A stretch of 64,000 bases of DNA from Microbacterium maritypicum (GTDB lineage: Bacteria > Actinomycetota > Actinomycetes > Actinomycetales > Microbacteriaceae), in assembly GCF_008868125.1 (NCBI RefSeq), contig NZ_WAAQ01000001.1:372001-436000 (forward strand). The letters are read 5' to 3'. Below, in pieces: positions 1 to 8,054 of the stretch; position 1 is the stretch's first letter, and each line of letters opens with the position of its first letter. The notes under the pieces are model-generated. The model was given only the letters and a program-made list of their open reading frames with translations. It did not search any database and was not told where the DNA came from. Made by a program: the position numbers and the translations under genes.

Positions 1-488
1 AGGCGCTGTGGGCCACGCACGAGGATCAGCTCGACGAGCTCACGCTGCCGTTCCTGCAGGATGGACAGGTCGACCGGCAGTATCCGTTCGGCGACTTCGT
101 GCGCGAGAACGTGCGCCTGGCAGCGGGCAGCGACTGGCCGGTCTCCACGGCCGATCCCCTCGCCGCCATCCACGTCGCGGTGAACCGCACCTACCCGGGT
201 TCCGCGCAACCGCCCCTCGGTGGTGAGCAGCAGCGACTCGACCTCGAAACCGCATTCGCCGCGTACACCTCAGGCACCGCATACGTGAACCGGCGCGACG
301 ACGACACCGGCAGCATCCAGGAGGGCTACCTCGCCAACCTCGTCGTGATCGAGCCGAACCCGTTCGGCATCCCGTCCGCCGAGCTCCACACGGCACGGGT
401 CGCGTCGACATGGATCGAAGGGCGCCTCGTGTACGACGCCTCCGCATCCGACCCTGCTGTACCCGACACCCACCGCAAGGAGTCCTGA
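1..488 (+). CDS. Amidohydrolase family protein, C-terminal part (5' end outside window)
   Basis: Frame 3 is open from the window edge to TGA at 486-488, so only the last ~161 residues are present. The visible part holds a GSDWP motif (the metal-binding aspartate region of YtcJ-type amidohydrolases), then a region reading AFAAYTSGTAYVN, and a C-terminal beta segment in which the enzyme family re-enters the composite sandwich domain (GYLANLVVIEPNPF, then STWIEGRLVYD). These are typical of amidohydrolase 3 / exoenzyme-like cytosolic hydrolases acting on amide or carbamate bonds. The stop overlaps the start of the downstream transporter lipoprotein by 1 nt (TGATG), so the two are translationally coupled. 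The substrate may be what the transporter imports, which is inference. Confidence 0.85.
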   Translation, partial: ALWATHEDQLDELTLPFLQDGQVDRQYPFGDFVRENVRLAAGSDWPVSTADPLAAIHVAVNRTYPGSAQPPLGGEQQRLDLETAFAAYTSGTAYVNRRDDDTGSIQEGYLANLVVIEPNPFGIPSAELHTARVASTWIEGRLVYDASASDPAVPDTHRKES

Positions 489-2146
489 TGAACCGCACGC
501 TCCTCTCCCGCCCCCTCGTCCGTGGCAGCGCGGCAGCTCTCGCCGGCCTGCTCGCCATCACCGCGCTCGCCGGCTGCGGCCCCGCCGGCTCGACCGACGC
601 CGGGTCCGACGAACCGATCGACTGGAAGCTGACCGAGACCACGGCCGCACCCAGCGGCGACATCGACTCGTTCACCTTCGCGAGCTACGCCGAGCCGTAC
701 TCTCTCGACTACGCGTACGCCTTCGATTACGCCGACAACTCCGTGCTCGCGAACGTCTGCGAATCGCTGCTGCGGTTGAACCCCGACTACTCGCTCAGCC
801 CGGGACTTGCCGAGTCGTTCGAGCACCCGACGCCCGACACCTGGGTCTACACGATCCGCGAGGGCGTCACTTTCCACGACGGAACGCCGCTCACTGCCGC
901 CGATGTGGTCGCGTCGATGAGCCGACACCTGGATCCCGCCGTGGGTTCGTTCTGGTTCTCGGTCTATCAGAACGTGAAGTCCATCGAGCAGACCGGCGAC
1001 CGTCAGGTGACGGTCACGATGACCGGGCCCGACTCGCAGTTCAACCTCGGCATGGGCGGGTCGGCCGGCGTCATCGAGTCGGCGGCGACGCTCGCCGAGA
1101 AGGGCGCCGACTACGGCAACTCGACCGGTGGCGTGAACTGCACCGGCCCGTTCCAGCTGACCTCGTGGGACTCGGGGGAGTCGATCACGATGACCCGCTA
1201 CGACGACTACTGGGACGCCGATCTCAAGGCCCGCTCGGGCGAGGTGAAGCTCGTCTTCATGACCGACCCGACCGCGCGGATCAACGCCCTGAAGTCGGGC
1301 AGCGTCGACGGGTCGTGGATGGTGCCGATGGAGGCCGTGCCCACCCTGCAGTCCGCGGGCAAGGGTGACGTGCTGTTCGGCATGAACACGGCGGTCGGCA
1401 ACGTCGTCGTGAGCAACCTCGAGGGCCCGCTCGGCGACGTCCGCGTGCGCAAGGCGCTGCTGCTCGCGATGGACCGCGACGGGATCCTCCAGGCCGCGTA
1501 TCGCGGGGTGGGCGCGACGACCGATGTGATGACCACCGAGTCGGTCTGGCAGGACGCCTCGGATGCGGCTCGCACGGCGGCGTTCGACGACATCGCCTCC
1601 TACGACCAGAACGTGGAGGAGGCGAAGAAGCTCATCGCCGAGGCCGGTGCCGAGGGCGCGGAGCTCACCTACGTCACCGCGCCCATCAGCAACGACTTCG
1701 CCGTCATCTCGCAGGCGACCGTCGCCGCGGCGCAGTCGATCGGTCTGAAGGTGAAGGTCGAGACCGTCACCCCGAACGCCTACACCGCGCTCTTCTCCGA
1801 CCCGAGCGCCCGCGAAGGCGTCGACCTGTTCTACACGAGCTGGTACCTCTCCAGCCCGGATGCGCTCGAGATGTACTCGGTGCTGCGCACCGGCGACTTC
1901 AGCAACTACGGCGGCTGGTCGAACCCCGAGTTCGACGCGATCCTGCAGGAGGCCGTCACGATCGACGACCCGGCGGCGCGCGGCGAGCTGACCGCGAAGG
2001 CGCAGCAGATCGCCAACGAGGAGCTGCCGTGGCTGCCGCTGTACCAGGCGCCGATCTCGCTCTTCATGGGCGAGCGCATCACGGGCGTGCAGCCATCGAT
2101 CGCTTTCATGTACTACCCCTGGGCCGCCACGATCGGCGCCCGCTGA
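488..2146 (+). CDS. ABC transporter substrate-binding lipoprotein, peptide/nickel family 5
   Basis: A 552-residue exported lipoprotein. The N-terminus has basic residues, a hydrophobic stretch and the lipobox LAGC with Cys30. The body follows the SBP_bac_5 pattern: an early repeat around SYAEPYSLDYAYAF, the EGVTFHDGTPLTAADV signature near residues 130-145, and a late WYLSSPDALEMYSVL segment. It should capture a small peptide or related solute outside the membrane and deliver it to the two permeases downstream. It overlaps the upstream amidohydrolase by 1 nt. A longer reading frame starts at 410, but the lipoprotein signal sets the start at ATG 488. A GC-rich hairpin follows the stop codon. 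Confidence 0.93.
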   Translation: MNRTLLSRPLVRGSAAALAGLLAITALAGCGPAGSTDAGSDEPIDWKLTETTAAPSGDIDSFTFASYAEPYSLDYAYAFDYADNSVLANVCESLLRLNPDYSLSPGLAESFEHPTPDTWVYTIREGVTFHDGTPLTAADVVASMSRHLDPAVGSFWFSVYQNVKSIEQTGDRQVTVTMTGPDSQFNLGMGGSAGVIESAATLAEKGADYGNSTGGVNCTGPFQLTSWDSGESITMTRYDDYWDADLKARSGEVKLVFMTDPTARINALKSGSVDGSWMVPMEAVPTLQSAGKGDVLFGMNTAVGNVVVSNLEGPLGDVRVRKALLLAMDRDGILQAAYRGVGATTDVMTTESVWQDASDAARTAAFDDIASYDQNVEEAKKLIAEAGAEGAELTYVTAPISNDFAVISQATVAAAQSIGLKVKVETVTPNAYTALFSDPSAREGVDLFYTSWYLSSPDALEMYSVLRTGDFSNYGGWSNPEFDAILQEAVTIDDPAARGELTAKAQQIANEELPWLPLYQAPISLFMGERITGVQPSIAFMYYPWAATIGAR

Positions 2147-2151
2147 GCGGC

Positions 2152-2181
2152 TGCGGCGGCCGCCCCGTAGCGGCCGCCGCA
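2152..2181 (+). terminator. Intercistronic GC-rich hairpin after the binding-protein gene
   Basis: A perfect 12-bp inverted repeat (2152-2163 with 2170-2181) with a 6-nt loop lies 6 nt after the binding-protein stop and 50 nt before the first permease. There is no U-tract. In ABC importer operons such a hairpin commonly stabilises the upstream message or partly terminates, giving more binding protein than permease. That role is inferred. Confidence 0.55.
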
Positions 2182-2231
2182 CCCGTCACCCCCGGCATCG
2201 CCGGAACCTCGACCCCGGAGGAGACCACCCG

Positions 2232-3188
2232 ATGACAGCCGCACGTCGCGTCGCCGGAAAGCTCGGCGGCCTGCTGCTGACGCTGTTCCTGGCGTCGCTG
2301 CTCGTCTTCTTCTCGCGCTTCCTGGTGCCGGGAGATCCCGTGAGCTTCCTGCTCCGCGGGCGCAAGCCCAGCCCGGAGGCGGTGGCGCAGGTCACCGCCC
2401 AGTACGGGCTCGACCTCCCACCGTGGGAGCAGTACTTCCGGTGGGTCCTCGGCCTGCTGCACGGCGACCTCGGCCGTTCGCTGCAGTATCGGCAGGACGT
2501 CACGGAGGTGATCGGCGACCGGCTTCCCGTGACGCTGATGCTCGTGACGATGTCGGGGGCGATCGTGCTCGTGGCCGGCGTCGTGCTCGGTGCCGTCGCC
2601 GCGCTGAACCGAGGGAAGGCCCTCGACCGGTTCGTGCTGATCGGACTCACGGTGCTCGGCGCGATCCCGTCGTTCGTCGGAGCGATCGTCCTCATCGCGC
2701 TGTTCTCGGTGCAGCTGGGCTGGTTCCCCTCATTCGGGGCCGGCGAGGGCTTCTTCGACATGGTCTATCACCTGACGTTGCCCTCGATTGCGCTCGCGCT
2801 GGTGTTCATCGTCCTGGTCGGCAAGGTGACCCGCTCGGCCATGGTCGATCAACTGGGCCGCGAGCATGTCGAGGTGTCGACGAGCCGCGGCGTACGACGC
2901 CCGGTGGTCGTGCGCCGGCATGTGCTGCGCAACGCCCTGGGTCCGATCCTGACCGTGAGCGGCGTGCTCGTGGCAGGGCTCATCGTGGCGAGCTCGATCG
3001 TCGAGGCCGCGTTCGGGCTGTCAGGCATCGGCTCGCTTCTCGTGCAGTCCGTCGACCGGCTCGACTTCCCGGTCGTGCAGGCCATCGTCCTCCTCGTCGT
3101 GATCGCGTTCGTCGTGATGAACGCCATCGTCGACATCCTCGAACCCTGGATCGACCCGCGATCCGCTGCCGGAGCTGGTGCCCGATGA
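2232..3188 (+). CDS. ABC transporter permease, DppB/OppB type
   Basis: A 318-residue membrane protein with six hydrophobic segments, an N-terminal segment near residues 12-32 and the family's GDPV motif (VPGDPVSFLL) in the first external loop. The inner-membrane coupling loop occurs near residues 205-235 (STSRGVRRPVVVRRHVLRNAL). The start ATG at 2232 is preceded by GGAGGAGACCACCCG, a good ribosome-binding site. The stop overlaps the next permease by 4 nt (ATGA). It forms one half of the transmembrane channel of a dipeptide/oligopeptide importer. Confidence 0.93.
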   Translation: MTAARRVAGKLGGLLLTLFLASLLVFFSRFLVPGDPVSFLLRGRKPSPEAVAQVTAQYGLDLPPWEQYFRWVLGLLHGDLGRSLQYRQDVTEVIGDRLPVTLMLVTMSGAIVLVAGVVLGAVAALNRGKALDRFVLIGLTVLGAIPSFVGAIVLIALFSVQLGWFPSFGAGEGFFDMVYHLTLPSIALALVFIVLVGKVTRSAMVDQLGREHVEVSTSRGVRRPVVVRRHVLRNALGPILTVSGVLVAGLIVASSIVEAAFGLSGIGSLLVQSVDRLDFPVVQAIVLLVVIAFVVMNAIVDILEPWIDPRSAAGAGAR

Positions 3189-4051
3189 CCTCCTCGACCC
3201 CCACTCTCGCGATGCGGGTGCTGCGTGCGCCCCGCCGGAAGCGTCCGCGATTCCTGTACCTCGCCAGCGGCGTCGTGCTCGGGGCTGTCGTGCTGGCCGC
3301 GGTCTTCGCGCCCTTAATCGCACCCTACGACCCTGATGCGGTGGACTTCACCGCCTTCCTTGCTCCGCCCTCGGCCGCGCACTGGCTCGGCACCGACTCG
3401 CTCGGGCGCGACCTGCTCAGCCGGTTGATCTACGGCGGGCGCACGGCGCTCATCGGCCCGCTCCTCGTGGTCGTCTTCTCCACGGTCATCGGCATCCTCT
3501 TGGGGCTCTGGGCCGGATGGCGGGGTGGGTGGATCGACGCCGCACTCAGCCGGGTCTTCGACGTGCTGTTCGCATTCCCCTCGCTGCTGATCGCGATCAT
3601 GGCGGTCGCCCTGTTCGGCAAGGGGCTGGTCGCACCGATTATCGCGATGAGCATCGCCTACGCCCCCTTCGTCGCTCGGCTCACCCGCTCGCTGGTCGCC
3701 GCGGAGCGCACCCGTCCGTATGTCTCGGCCTATCGGGTGCAGGGCTTCGGAGGATCGTGGATCGCCCTGCGCCGCGTGCTGCCGAATGTCACGCCGATCG
3801 TCGGAGCCCAGTCCACTCTGAACTTCGGCTACGTGCTCGCCGAGCTCGCGGGGCTGTCGTTCCTCGGCCTCGGCGTGCAGGCGCCGACCGCCGACTGGGG
3901 CGCGATGATCAACGAGGCGCAGTCGGGGGTGGCGGCAGGGCAGTTCCTGCCGGCGATCGCACCCGCCGTCGCCGTCGTGATCGTCGTCGTGTGCGTGAAC
4001 ATCATCGGTGAGGAACTCTCCGATCGGATCGGCGGAGGGATCCCCGCATGA
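3185..4051 (+). CDS. ABC transporter permease, DppC/OppC type
   Basis: A 288-residue permease whose ATG overlaps the preceding stop (ATGA), fixing the start despite a longer open frame upstream. It has the N-terminal OppC-type segment near residues 25-48 ending in APLIAPYDPDAVDF, then the HWLGTDSLGRDLLSRLIYGGR signature that defines the DppC family, and five further membrane spans. The EAA-like coupling loop is around residues 175-200. It pairs with the DppB-type protein in a heterodimeric channel. Its stop overlaps the ATPase start by 4 nt. Confidence 0.93.
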   Translation: MTSSTPTLAMRVLRAPRRKRPRFLYLASGVVLGAVVLAAVFAPLIAPYDPDAVDFTAFLAPPSAAHWLGTDSLGRDLLSRLIYGGRTALIGPLLVVVFSTVIGILLGLWAGWRGGWIDAALSRVFDVLFAFPSLLIAIMAVALFGKGLVAPIIAMSIAYAPFVARLTRSLVAAERTRPYVSAYRVQGFGGSWIALRRVLPNVTPIVGAQSTLNFGYVLAELAGLSFLGLGVQAPTADWGAMINEAQSGVAAGQFLPAIAPAVAVVIVVVCVNIIGEELSDRIGGGIPA

Positions 4052-5631
4052 GCACTCTTCTCGACATCCAGGACCTCACGCTCGACCTCCCGAACGGCAC
4101 CCGTCTCCTGCACGGCATCTCGCTGCAGGTCGCGCCGGGCGAGACCGTCGGGCTGGTCGGCGAGTCCGGCTCCGGCAAATCGCTCACGGCGCGTTCGGTG
4201 CTCGGGCTGCTGCCCGACCGGGCGATCACGGGCGGCACCGTTGAGGTGAACGGGCGGTCCCCGCTCGCGGGTGCGGCCGGTCGGCAGGAGATCCGTCGAC
4301 ACGAGGCGGCGATGGTGTTCCAGGATCCGCGGGCCGGCATCAACCCCATGCGCACGATCGGCGACCACGTCTCGGAGGCGCTGCGACTGTGCGAGGGGTG
4401 GGCGAAGGATGCCGCGCACGCACGGGCCGTCGAGCTGCTCACGGCCGTGCGTCTGCCGGCGCCCGCCGACCATCTGTCGCAGCATCCGTACGAGCTGTCA
4501 GGCGGCATGCTGCAGCGCGTCATGATCGCCGGAGCGTTGAGCGCGTCGCCGAGCCTGCTGGTGTGCGACGAGCCGACCACCGCGCTCGACGTCACGACCC
4601 AGGCCGAGATCGTGCAGGTGCTGCGGGACCTGTGCGCGCAGAGCGGGATGGGGATGCTGTTCATCACGCACGACCTGAACCTCGCTGGCTCCCTGTGTGA
4701 TCGCCTCGTGGTGATGAAAGGCGGCGCGATCGTCGAGGAGGGCACGGCGCGGGAGGTGCTCACGGCGCCTGCCGCCGAATACACGCGTCGTCTAGTCGCC
4801 GCGACTCCGCGCATCTCGGGGTCGATCACGCCGCCGACCGCGGCATCCGGTTCCGAACCGCAGCTCGTGGTGGCCGGAGTCGGCAAGACGTATCGGCGCC
4901 GAGGGAAGGATCCGGTCGCGGCCGTCGCCGATGCCGATCTCGTGATCGCCCGTGGCGGATCGCTGGCCGTGGTGGGCGAGTCGGGGTCGGGCAAGTCGAC
5001 GCTCGCGCGGATGATCGTCGGGCTCGAGGAGCCTGACGCCGGGGAGATCCGCATCGGCGGACGCTCGATGTCGGGCATCCCGCGGTCGCGTGCGGAGCGT
5101 CTCGAGCGCGCGAAGAGCGTGCAGATGGTGTTCCAGGATCCGTATCTGTCGCTGGACCCGCGGATCCCTGCGGGGAGAGCGATCGAAGACGTGCTGAAGC
5201 TGCACACCGGGCGGACCGGGGCCGATGCCGCTGCCAGGGCGCTCGAGCTGATCACAGCAGTCGGGTTGGGAGAGGAGCATCTCGCCGCCCGACCCCGCAC
5301 GCTGTCGGGCGGTCAGCGTCAGCGCGTCGCGATCGCCCGCGCACTCGCCGTGGAGCCGGAGCTGCTCGTGATGGACGAGGCGACCAGTGCGCTCGACGTC
5401 TCGGTGCAGGCGCAGGTGCTCGACCTCGTCGCCGGGATCCGTCGGGAGCAGGGTCTCACCCTGCTGTTCATCAGCCACGACCTCGCGGTCGTGCGCAAGG
5501 TGTGCGCCGAGACGATCGTGATGCGTCGAGGCGAGATCGTCGAGGCCGGTCCGACCGAGCAGCTGCTGGGCGACCCGCAGCACGAGTACACGCGACTGCT
5601 GATCGACTCGGTGCCGGTTCCGATCACCTGA
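4048..5631 (+). CDS. Fused double ABC ATPase (DppD-DppF type)
   Basis: A 527-residue cytosolic ATPase with two complete nucleotide-binding domains in one chain. Domain 1 has Walker A GESGSGKS at residues 38-45, signature LSGGMLQRV and Walker B LLVCDEPTTALD. Domain 2 has Walker A GESGSGKS at about 311, signature LSGGQRQRV and LLVMDEATSALD. Each half keeps the peptide-transporter sequence VFQDP. In most bacteria these are separate DppD and DppF proteins; the fusion is common in Actinobacteria. It powers the importer encoded by the preceding four overlapping genes and is the last gene before a strong terminator. Confidence 0.94.
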   Translation: MSTLLDIQDLTLDLPNGTRLLHGISLQVAPGETVGLVGESGSGKSLTARSVLGLLPDRAITGGTVEVNGRSPLAGAAGRQEIRRHEAAMVFQDPRAGINPMRTIGDHVSEALRLCEGWAKDAAHARAVELLTAVRLPAPADHLSQHPYELSGGMLQRVMIAGALSASPSLLVCDEPTTALDVTTQAEIVQVLRDLCAQSGMGMLFITHDLNLAGSLCDRLVVMKGGAIVEEGTAREVLTAPAAEYTRRLVAATPRISGSITPPTAASGSEPQLVVAGVGKTYRRRGKDPVAAVADADLVIARGGSLAVVGESGSGKSTLARMIVGLEEPDAGEIRIGGRSMSGIPRSRAERLERAKSVQMVFQDPYLSLDPRIPAGRAIEDVLKLHTGRTGADAAARALELITAVGLGEEHLAARPRTLSGGQRQRVAIARALAVEPELLVMDEATSALDVSVQAQVLDLVAGIRREQGLTLLFISHDLAVVRKVCAETIVMRRGEIVEAGPTEQLLGDPQHEYTRLLIDSVPVPIT

Positions 5632-5638
5632 GGGCTGT

Positions 5639-5695
5639 TCGAATCGCGCGAACGGCCCCGTCTCCTCTCGGGATGGGGCCATTCGCGCGATTCGA
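5639..5695. terminator. Bidirectional terminator between importer operon and cupin gene
   Basis: Arms 5639-5659 and 5675-5695 are 21 nt each with one mismatch and a 15-nt loop. The hairpin lies between the convergent ends of the ABC operon (+) and the cupin/amine oxidase operon (-). It probably serves both directions. Confidence 0.85.
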
Positions 5696-5711
5696 GCGCG
5701 GGGCGGCGGCG

Positions 5712-6059
5712 TCAGGCCACGTAGATCTTGCGGAGCGTCTCGGTGACGGTCCAAGTCGTGCGCATGCCCTCGGCGAGGCGCACCACCGAGCCGGGGCCGA
5801 CCTGGAGGTCGGGGAGGCCGGATGAGGCGAACGCGATCGTGGCGCGGCCGGACAGCACGACGAACACCTCGTCGGCCTCGGTGTCGGTCGCGGTGCCCGG
5901 GGTCATCTCCCAGATGCCGACCTCGATCCCGCCGAGCGTCGCCAGCTCGTGCACGGCGGTCGTCGGCGAACCGGCGAGCACCTCTTCGGCAGGGAGCGGC
6001 TCGTGATCGAGTGCCAGGGCGCCGGCATCCACTCCCGCCCCTGCGGCGAGACCGTTCAC
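5712..6059 (-). CDS. Cupin domain protein next to amine oxidase
   Basis: A 115-residue single-domain cupin of the (R)-ureidoglycine/DUF861 type. The visible core runs from GIWEMTPGTATDTEADEVFVVLSGRATI to a second motif around PGSVVRLAEG. The first motif has glutamates (T-EADEVF) but not the full set of histidines found in metal-dependent cupins, so catalysis is doubtful and a binding role is possible. It starts at ATG 6059, overlapping the stop of the FAD oxidase by 4 nt, so the two are co-translated. Similar cupins often accompany gamma-glutamylputrescine oxidase-like genes. Confidence 0.85.
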   Translation of the reverse strand: MNGLAAGAGVDAGALALDHEPLPAEEVLAGSPTTAVHELATLGGIEVGIWEMTPGTATDTEADEVFVVLSGRATIAFASSGLPDLQVGPGSVVRLAEGMRTTWTVTETLRKIYVA

Positions 6060-7459
6060 GAGTCGAAGCCCATTCCGACGGCGTCGAGCGTCTTGAGGAA
6101 CAGGTTGCGCTTGCCCTCGTTGTGGTCGGCCTGGTTCATGGCTGCGCGCACGAGGTTGACTCCGATCGAGGCGGCGGGTTCGGGAGGGAAGGGGATGGGC
6201 TTCTCGCGCACCATCCGCAACTGGGTGCGCTCGGTCTCCTCGCCGGCGAGCTTGTCGAGCATGACGTCGGCCGCGAAGCGCGCGGCGCCGACGCCGAGCC
6301 CGGTGAATCCGGTCGCGTAGGCGACGCGGCCCTTGCGGGCGGTGCCGAAGAAGGCGCAGAAGCGGCTCGACGAGTCGATCGCCCCGGCCCAGCGGTGGGT
6401 GAAGCGCAGACCCTCCAGCTGCGGGAAGGTGGTGAAGAAGTGCGAGGCGAGCCGGCGGTGGCTCTCGATGCGGTCCTCGTACTCCGGCCGCACCTTGCCG
6501 CCGAAATGATAGACCGCGTCGTAGCCGCCGAACAGGATGCGGTTGTCGCCCGTGAGCCGGTAGTAGTGGAACTGGTTCGCGCTGTCGGCGAGGCCCTGGC
6601 GGTTCGACCAGCCGATCGATGCCAGCTGTTCGGTGGTGAGCGGCTCGGTCATCAGCACGTAGTCGTACACGGGCACGGTCATCAGGCGGTTGCGCTTGAG
6701 GAGCGAGGGGAAGACGTTCGTGCCGAGGGCCACGGCATCGGCGACCACCCTGCCGTTCGGGGTCACCAGGGTGATCGGTCCCGATCCGTCGCCCTCGATC
6801 CCGCGCACCAGGCTGTGCTCGTAGATCTCCACCCCCAGGTCGGCGGCGACGCGGGCCAGCTCCACGCCGAGCTTGGCGGGGTGCACCATCGCGCAGCCGT
6901 CGCGGTCCCAGTCCCCGGCCAGGAAGGTGTCGGAGTGCACCTCGGCCTGCACGGCTTCTCGGTCGAGGAAGCCCGGCTCATCGCGGAACCACTCGACCTG
7001 GTGCGGCTCGACGGCGACGGCCAGCTGGCCCGTGCGCTCGAACTCCGCATCCATGCCGTACCGCTGGATCGTCTCGCCGATGCCATCGAGGTTCGCGTGG
7101 CCCAGCTCTTCGAGTCGGTCGATCTCCTCCGGCCAGCGGTTCACCCCGTTCTCGTGGCCGTGGGTGAGGCTCGACTCGCAGAAGCCGCCGTTGCGTCCGG
7201 ACGCGGCCCAGGCGATGCGCGAGGCCTCGAGCAGCACGACACGGCGCTCGGGGTCGCGCTCCTTCGCGCGCACCGCCGTCCACAGGCCGGCGTACCCGCC
7301 GCCGACGATCGCGAGGTCGGCGCGGACCGTGCCGTTGAGGCGGGGGTGCGTCGGCCGATCCACGTCGTCGAGCCAGAACACCCGCAGGTCGGTGTCGCGG
7401 AGCGAGGCGTCGATGACGGACGGCGACGGCGGCTGGCGTTCGAAGACGGTGGTGCCCAT
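6056..7459 (-). CDS. FAD-dependent amine/amino-acid oxidase (PuuB-like, DAO fold)
   Basis: A 467-residue oxidoreductase. A Rossmann FAD motif GGGYAG lies at residues 53-58 after a strand ADLAIV. Further DAO-family features are RIAWAASGRNGGFC (adenine and flavin contacts) near residue 85-100 and a late TGFTGLGVGAARFAAD segment. This layout matches gamma-glutamylputrescine oxidase and related glycine/D-amino-acid oxidases, which oxidise an amine to an aldehyde, ammonia and H2O2. The ATG at 7459 is preceded by GGAGAGAAC. With the Lrp gene just upstream and the aldehyde dehydrogenase across the divergent promoter, it probably supplies the aldehyde the latter uses. The exact amine cannot be read from sequence. 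Confidence 0.88.
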   Translation of the reverse strand: MGTTVFERQPPSPSVIDASLRDTDLRVFWLDDVDRPTHPRLNGTVRADLAIVGGGYAGLWTAVRAKERDPERRVVLLEASRIAWAASGRNGGFCESSLTHGHENGVNRWPEEIDRLEELGHANLDGIGETIQRYGMDAEFERTGQLAVAVEPHQVEWFRDEPGFLDREAVQAEVHSDTFLAGDWDRDGCAMVHPAKLGVELARVAADLGVEIYEHSLVRGIEGDGSGPITLVTPNGRVVADAVALGTNVFPSLLKRNRLMTVPVYDYVLMTEPLTTEQLASIGWSNRQGLADSANQFHYYRLTGDNRILFGGYDAVYHFGGKVRPEYEDRIESHRRLASHFFTTFPQLEGLRFTHRWAGAIDSSSRFCAFFGTARKGRVAYATGFTGLGVGAARFAADVMLDKLAGEETERTQLRMVREKPIPFPPEPAASIGVNLVRAAMNQADHNEGKRNLFLKTLDAVGMGFDS

Positions 7460-7487
7460 GTTCTCTCCGTTGTGTGCGGGGCGCGCC

Positions 7488-7955
7488 TCAGCGCGTGCCC
7501 CAGTTGTAGAGGTCTTTGTAGAGGCCTGCGTAGAGCATGCTCTCGGTGTGGGTGATGCCCGGGATGGTGCGGATGCGGGTCGCGATGAGATCGATCAGGT
7601 GCTCGTCGTTCTCGCACACGGCCTCGACGAGGATGTCGAAGGTACCGAGCGTGACGACCACATACGCCAGCTCGGGGATCGTGGTGAGTTCCTCGGCGAT
7701 CTCGCGCGGGTCGCCCGAGACGCGGATGCCGATCATCGACATGCGGTGGAAGCCGAGCTGCATGGGGTCGGTGACGGCGACGATCTGGATGATGCCGGCC
7801 TCGGTCATCCGCTGCACGCGCTGGCGAGCCGCTGCTTCGCTCAGCCCGACCTCGCGCGCGATCTCGGCGTAGGGGCGGCGGCCGTCTTCCTGCAGCAGTT
7901 CGACGATGCGCTTCGAGATGTCATCAAGGGCAGGCTGGGACGGCTTCGTGCTCAT
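7488..7955 (-). CDS. Lrp/AsnC family transcriptional regulator
   Basis: A 155-residue regulator with an N-terminal winged helix-turn-helix (about residues 10-55, including RPYAEIAREVGLSEAAARQRVQRM) and a C-terminal RAM/ligand-sensing domain (about 75-145). Its gene lies between the oxidase and the divergent aldehyde dehydrogenase, so it is the likely local amino-acid or amine sensor controlling both. The start ATG has the -10-like CAATAT exactly 6 nt upstream and TTGCAG 17 nt further up, suggesting a leaderless transcript. Confidence 0.92.
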   Translation of the reverse strand: MSTKPSQPALDDISKRIVELLQEDGRRPYAEIAREVGLSEAAARQRVQRMTEAGIIQIVAVTDPMQLGFHRMSMIGIRVSGDPREIAEELTTIPELAYVVVTLGTFDILVEAVCENDEHLIDLIATRIRTIPGITHTESMLYAGLYKDLYNWGTR

Positions 7956-8054
7956 GTGTCGATATTGTCAGCCGGTTCTGCATTCTGCAACCGATTCAGT
8001 TGTTTCGTTTGATCAGATCTTCAGATTCCGTATGGATGTCGATACGATGACCCC
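7956..8054. promoter_or_regulatory. Divergent promoter region lrp / aldehyde dehydrogenase
   Basis: Only 99 bp separate the two starts. On the + strand TTCAGA (8020-8025), 17 nt, TACGAT (8043-8048) and 6 nt lead to ATG 8055. On the - strand TTGCAG, 17 nt, CAATAT (7967-7962) and 6 nt lead to ATG 7955. Both promoters would start RNA at or next to the start codon. The segment between them is relatively AT-rich and is where Lrp would bind. Confidence 0.6.

Noticed and set aside
326..2182. Long - strand open frame opposite the binding-protein gene
   Set aside because: An Arg/Val-rich shadow typical of high-GC coding DNA; the + strand gene has a clear lipoprotein signal and family motifs.
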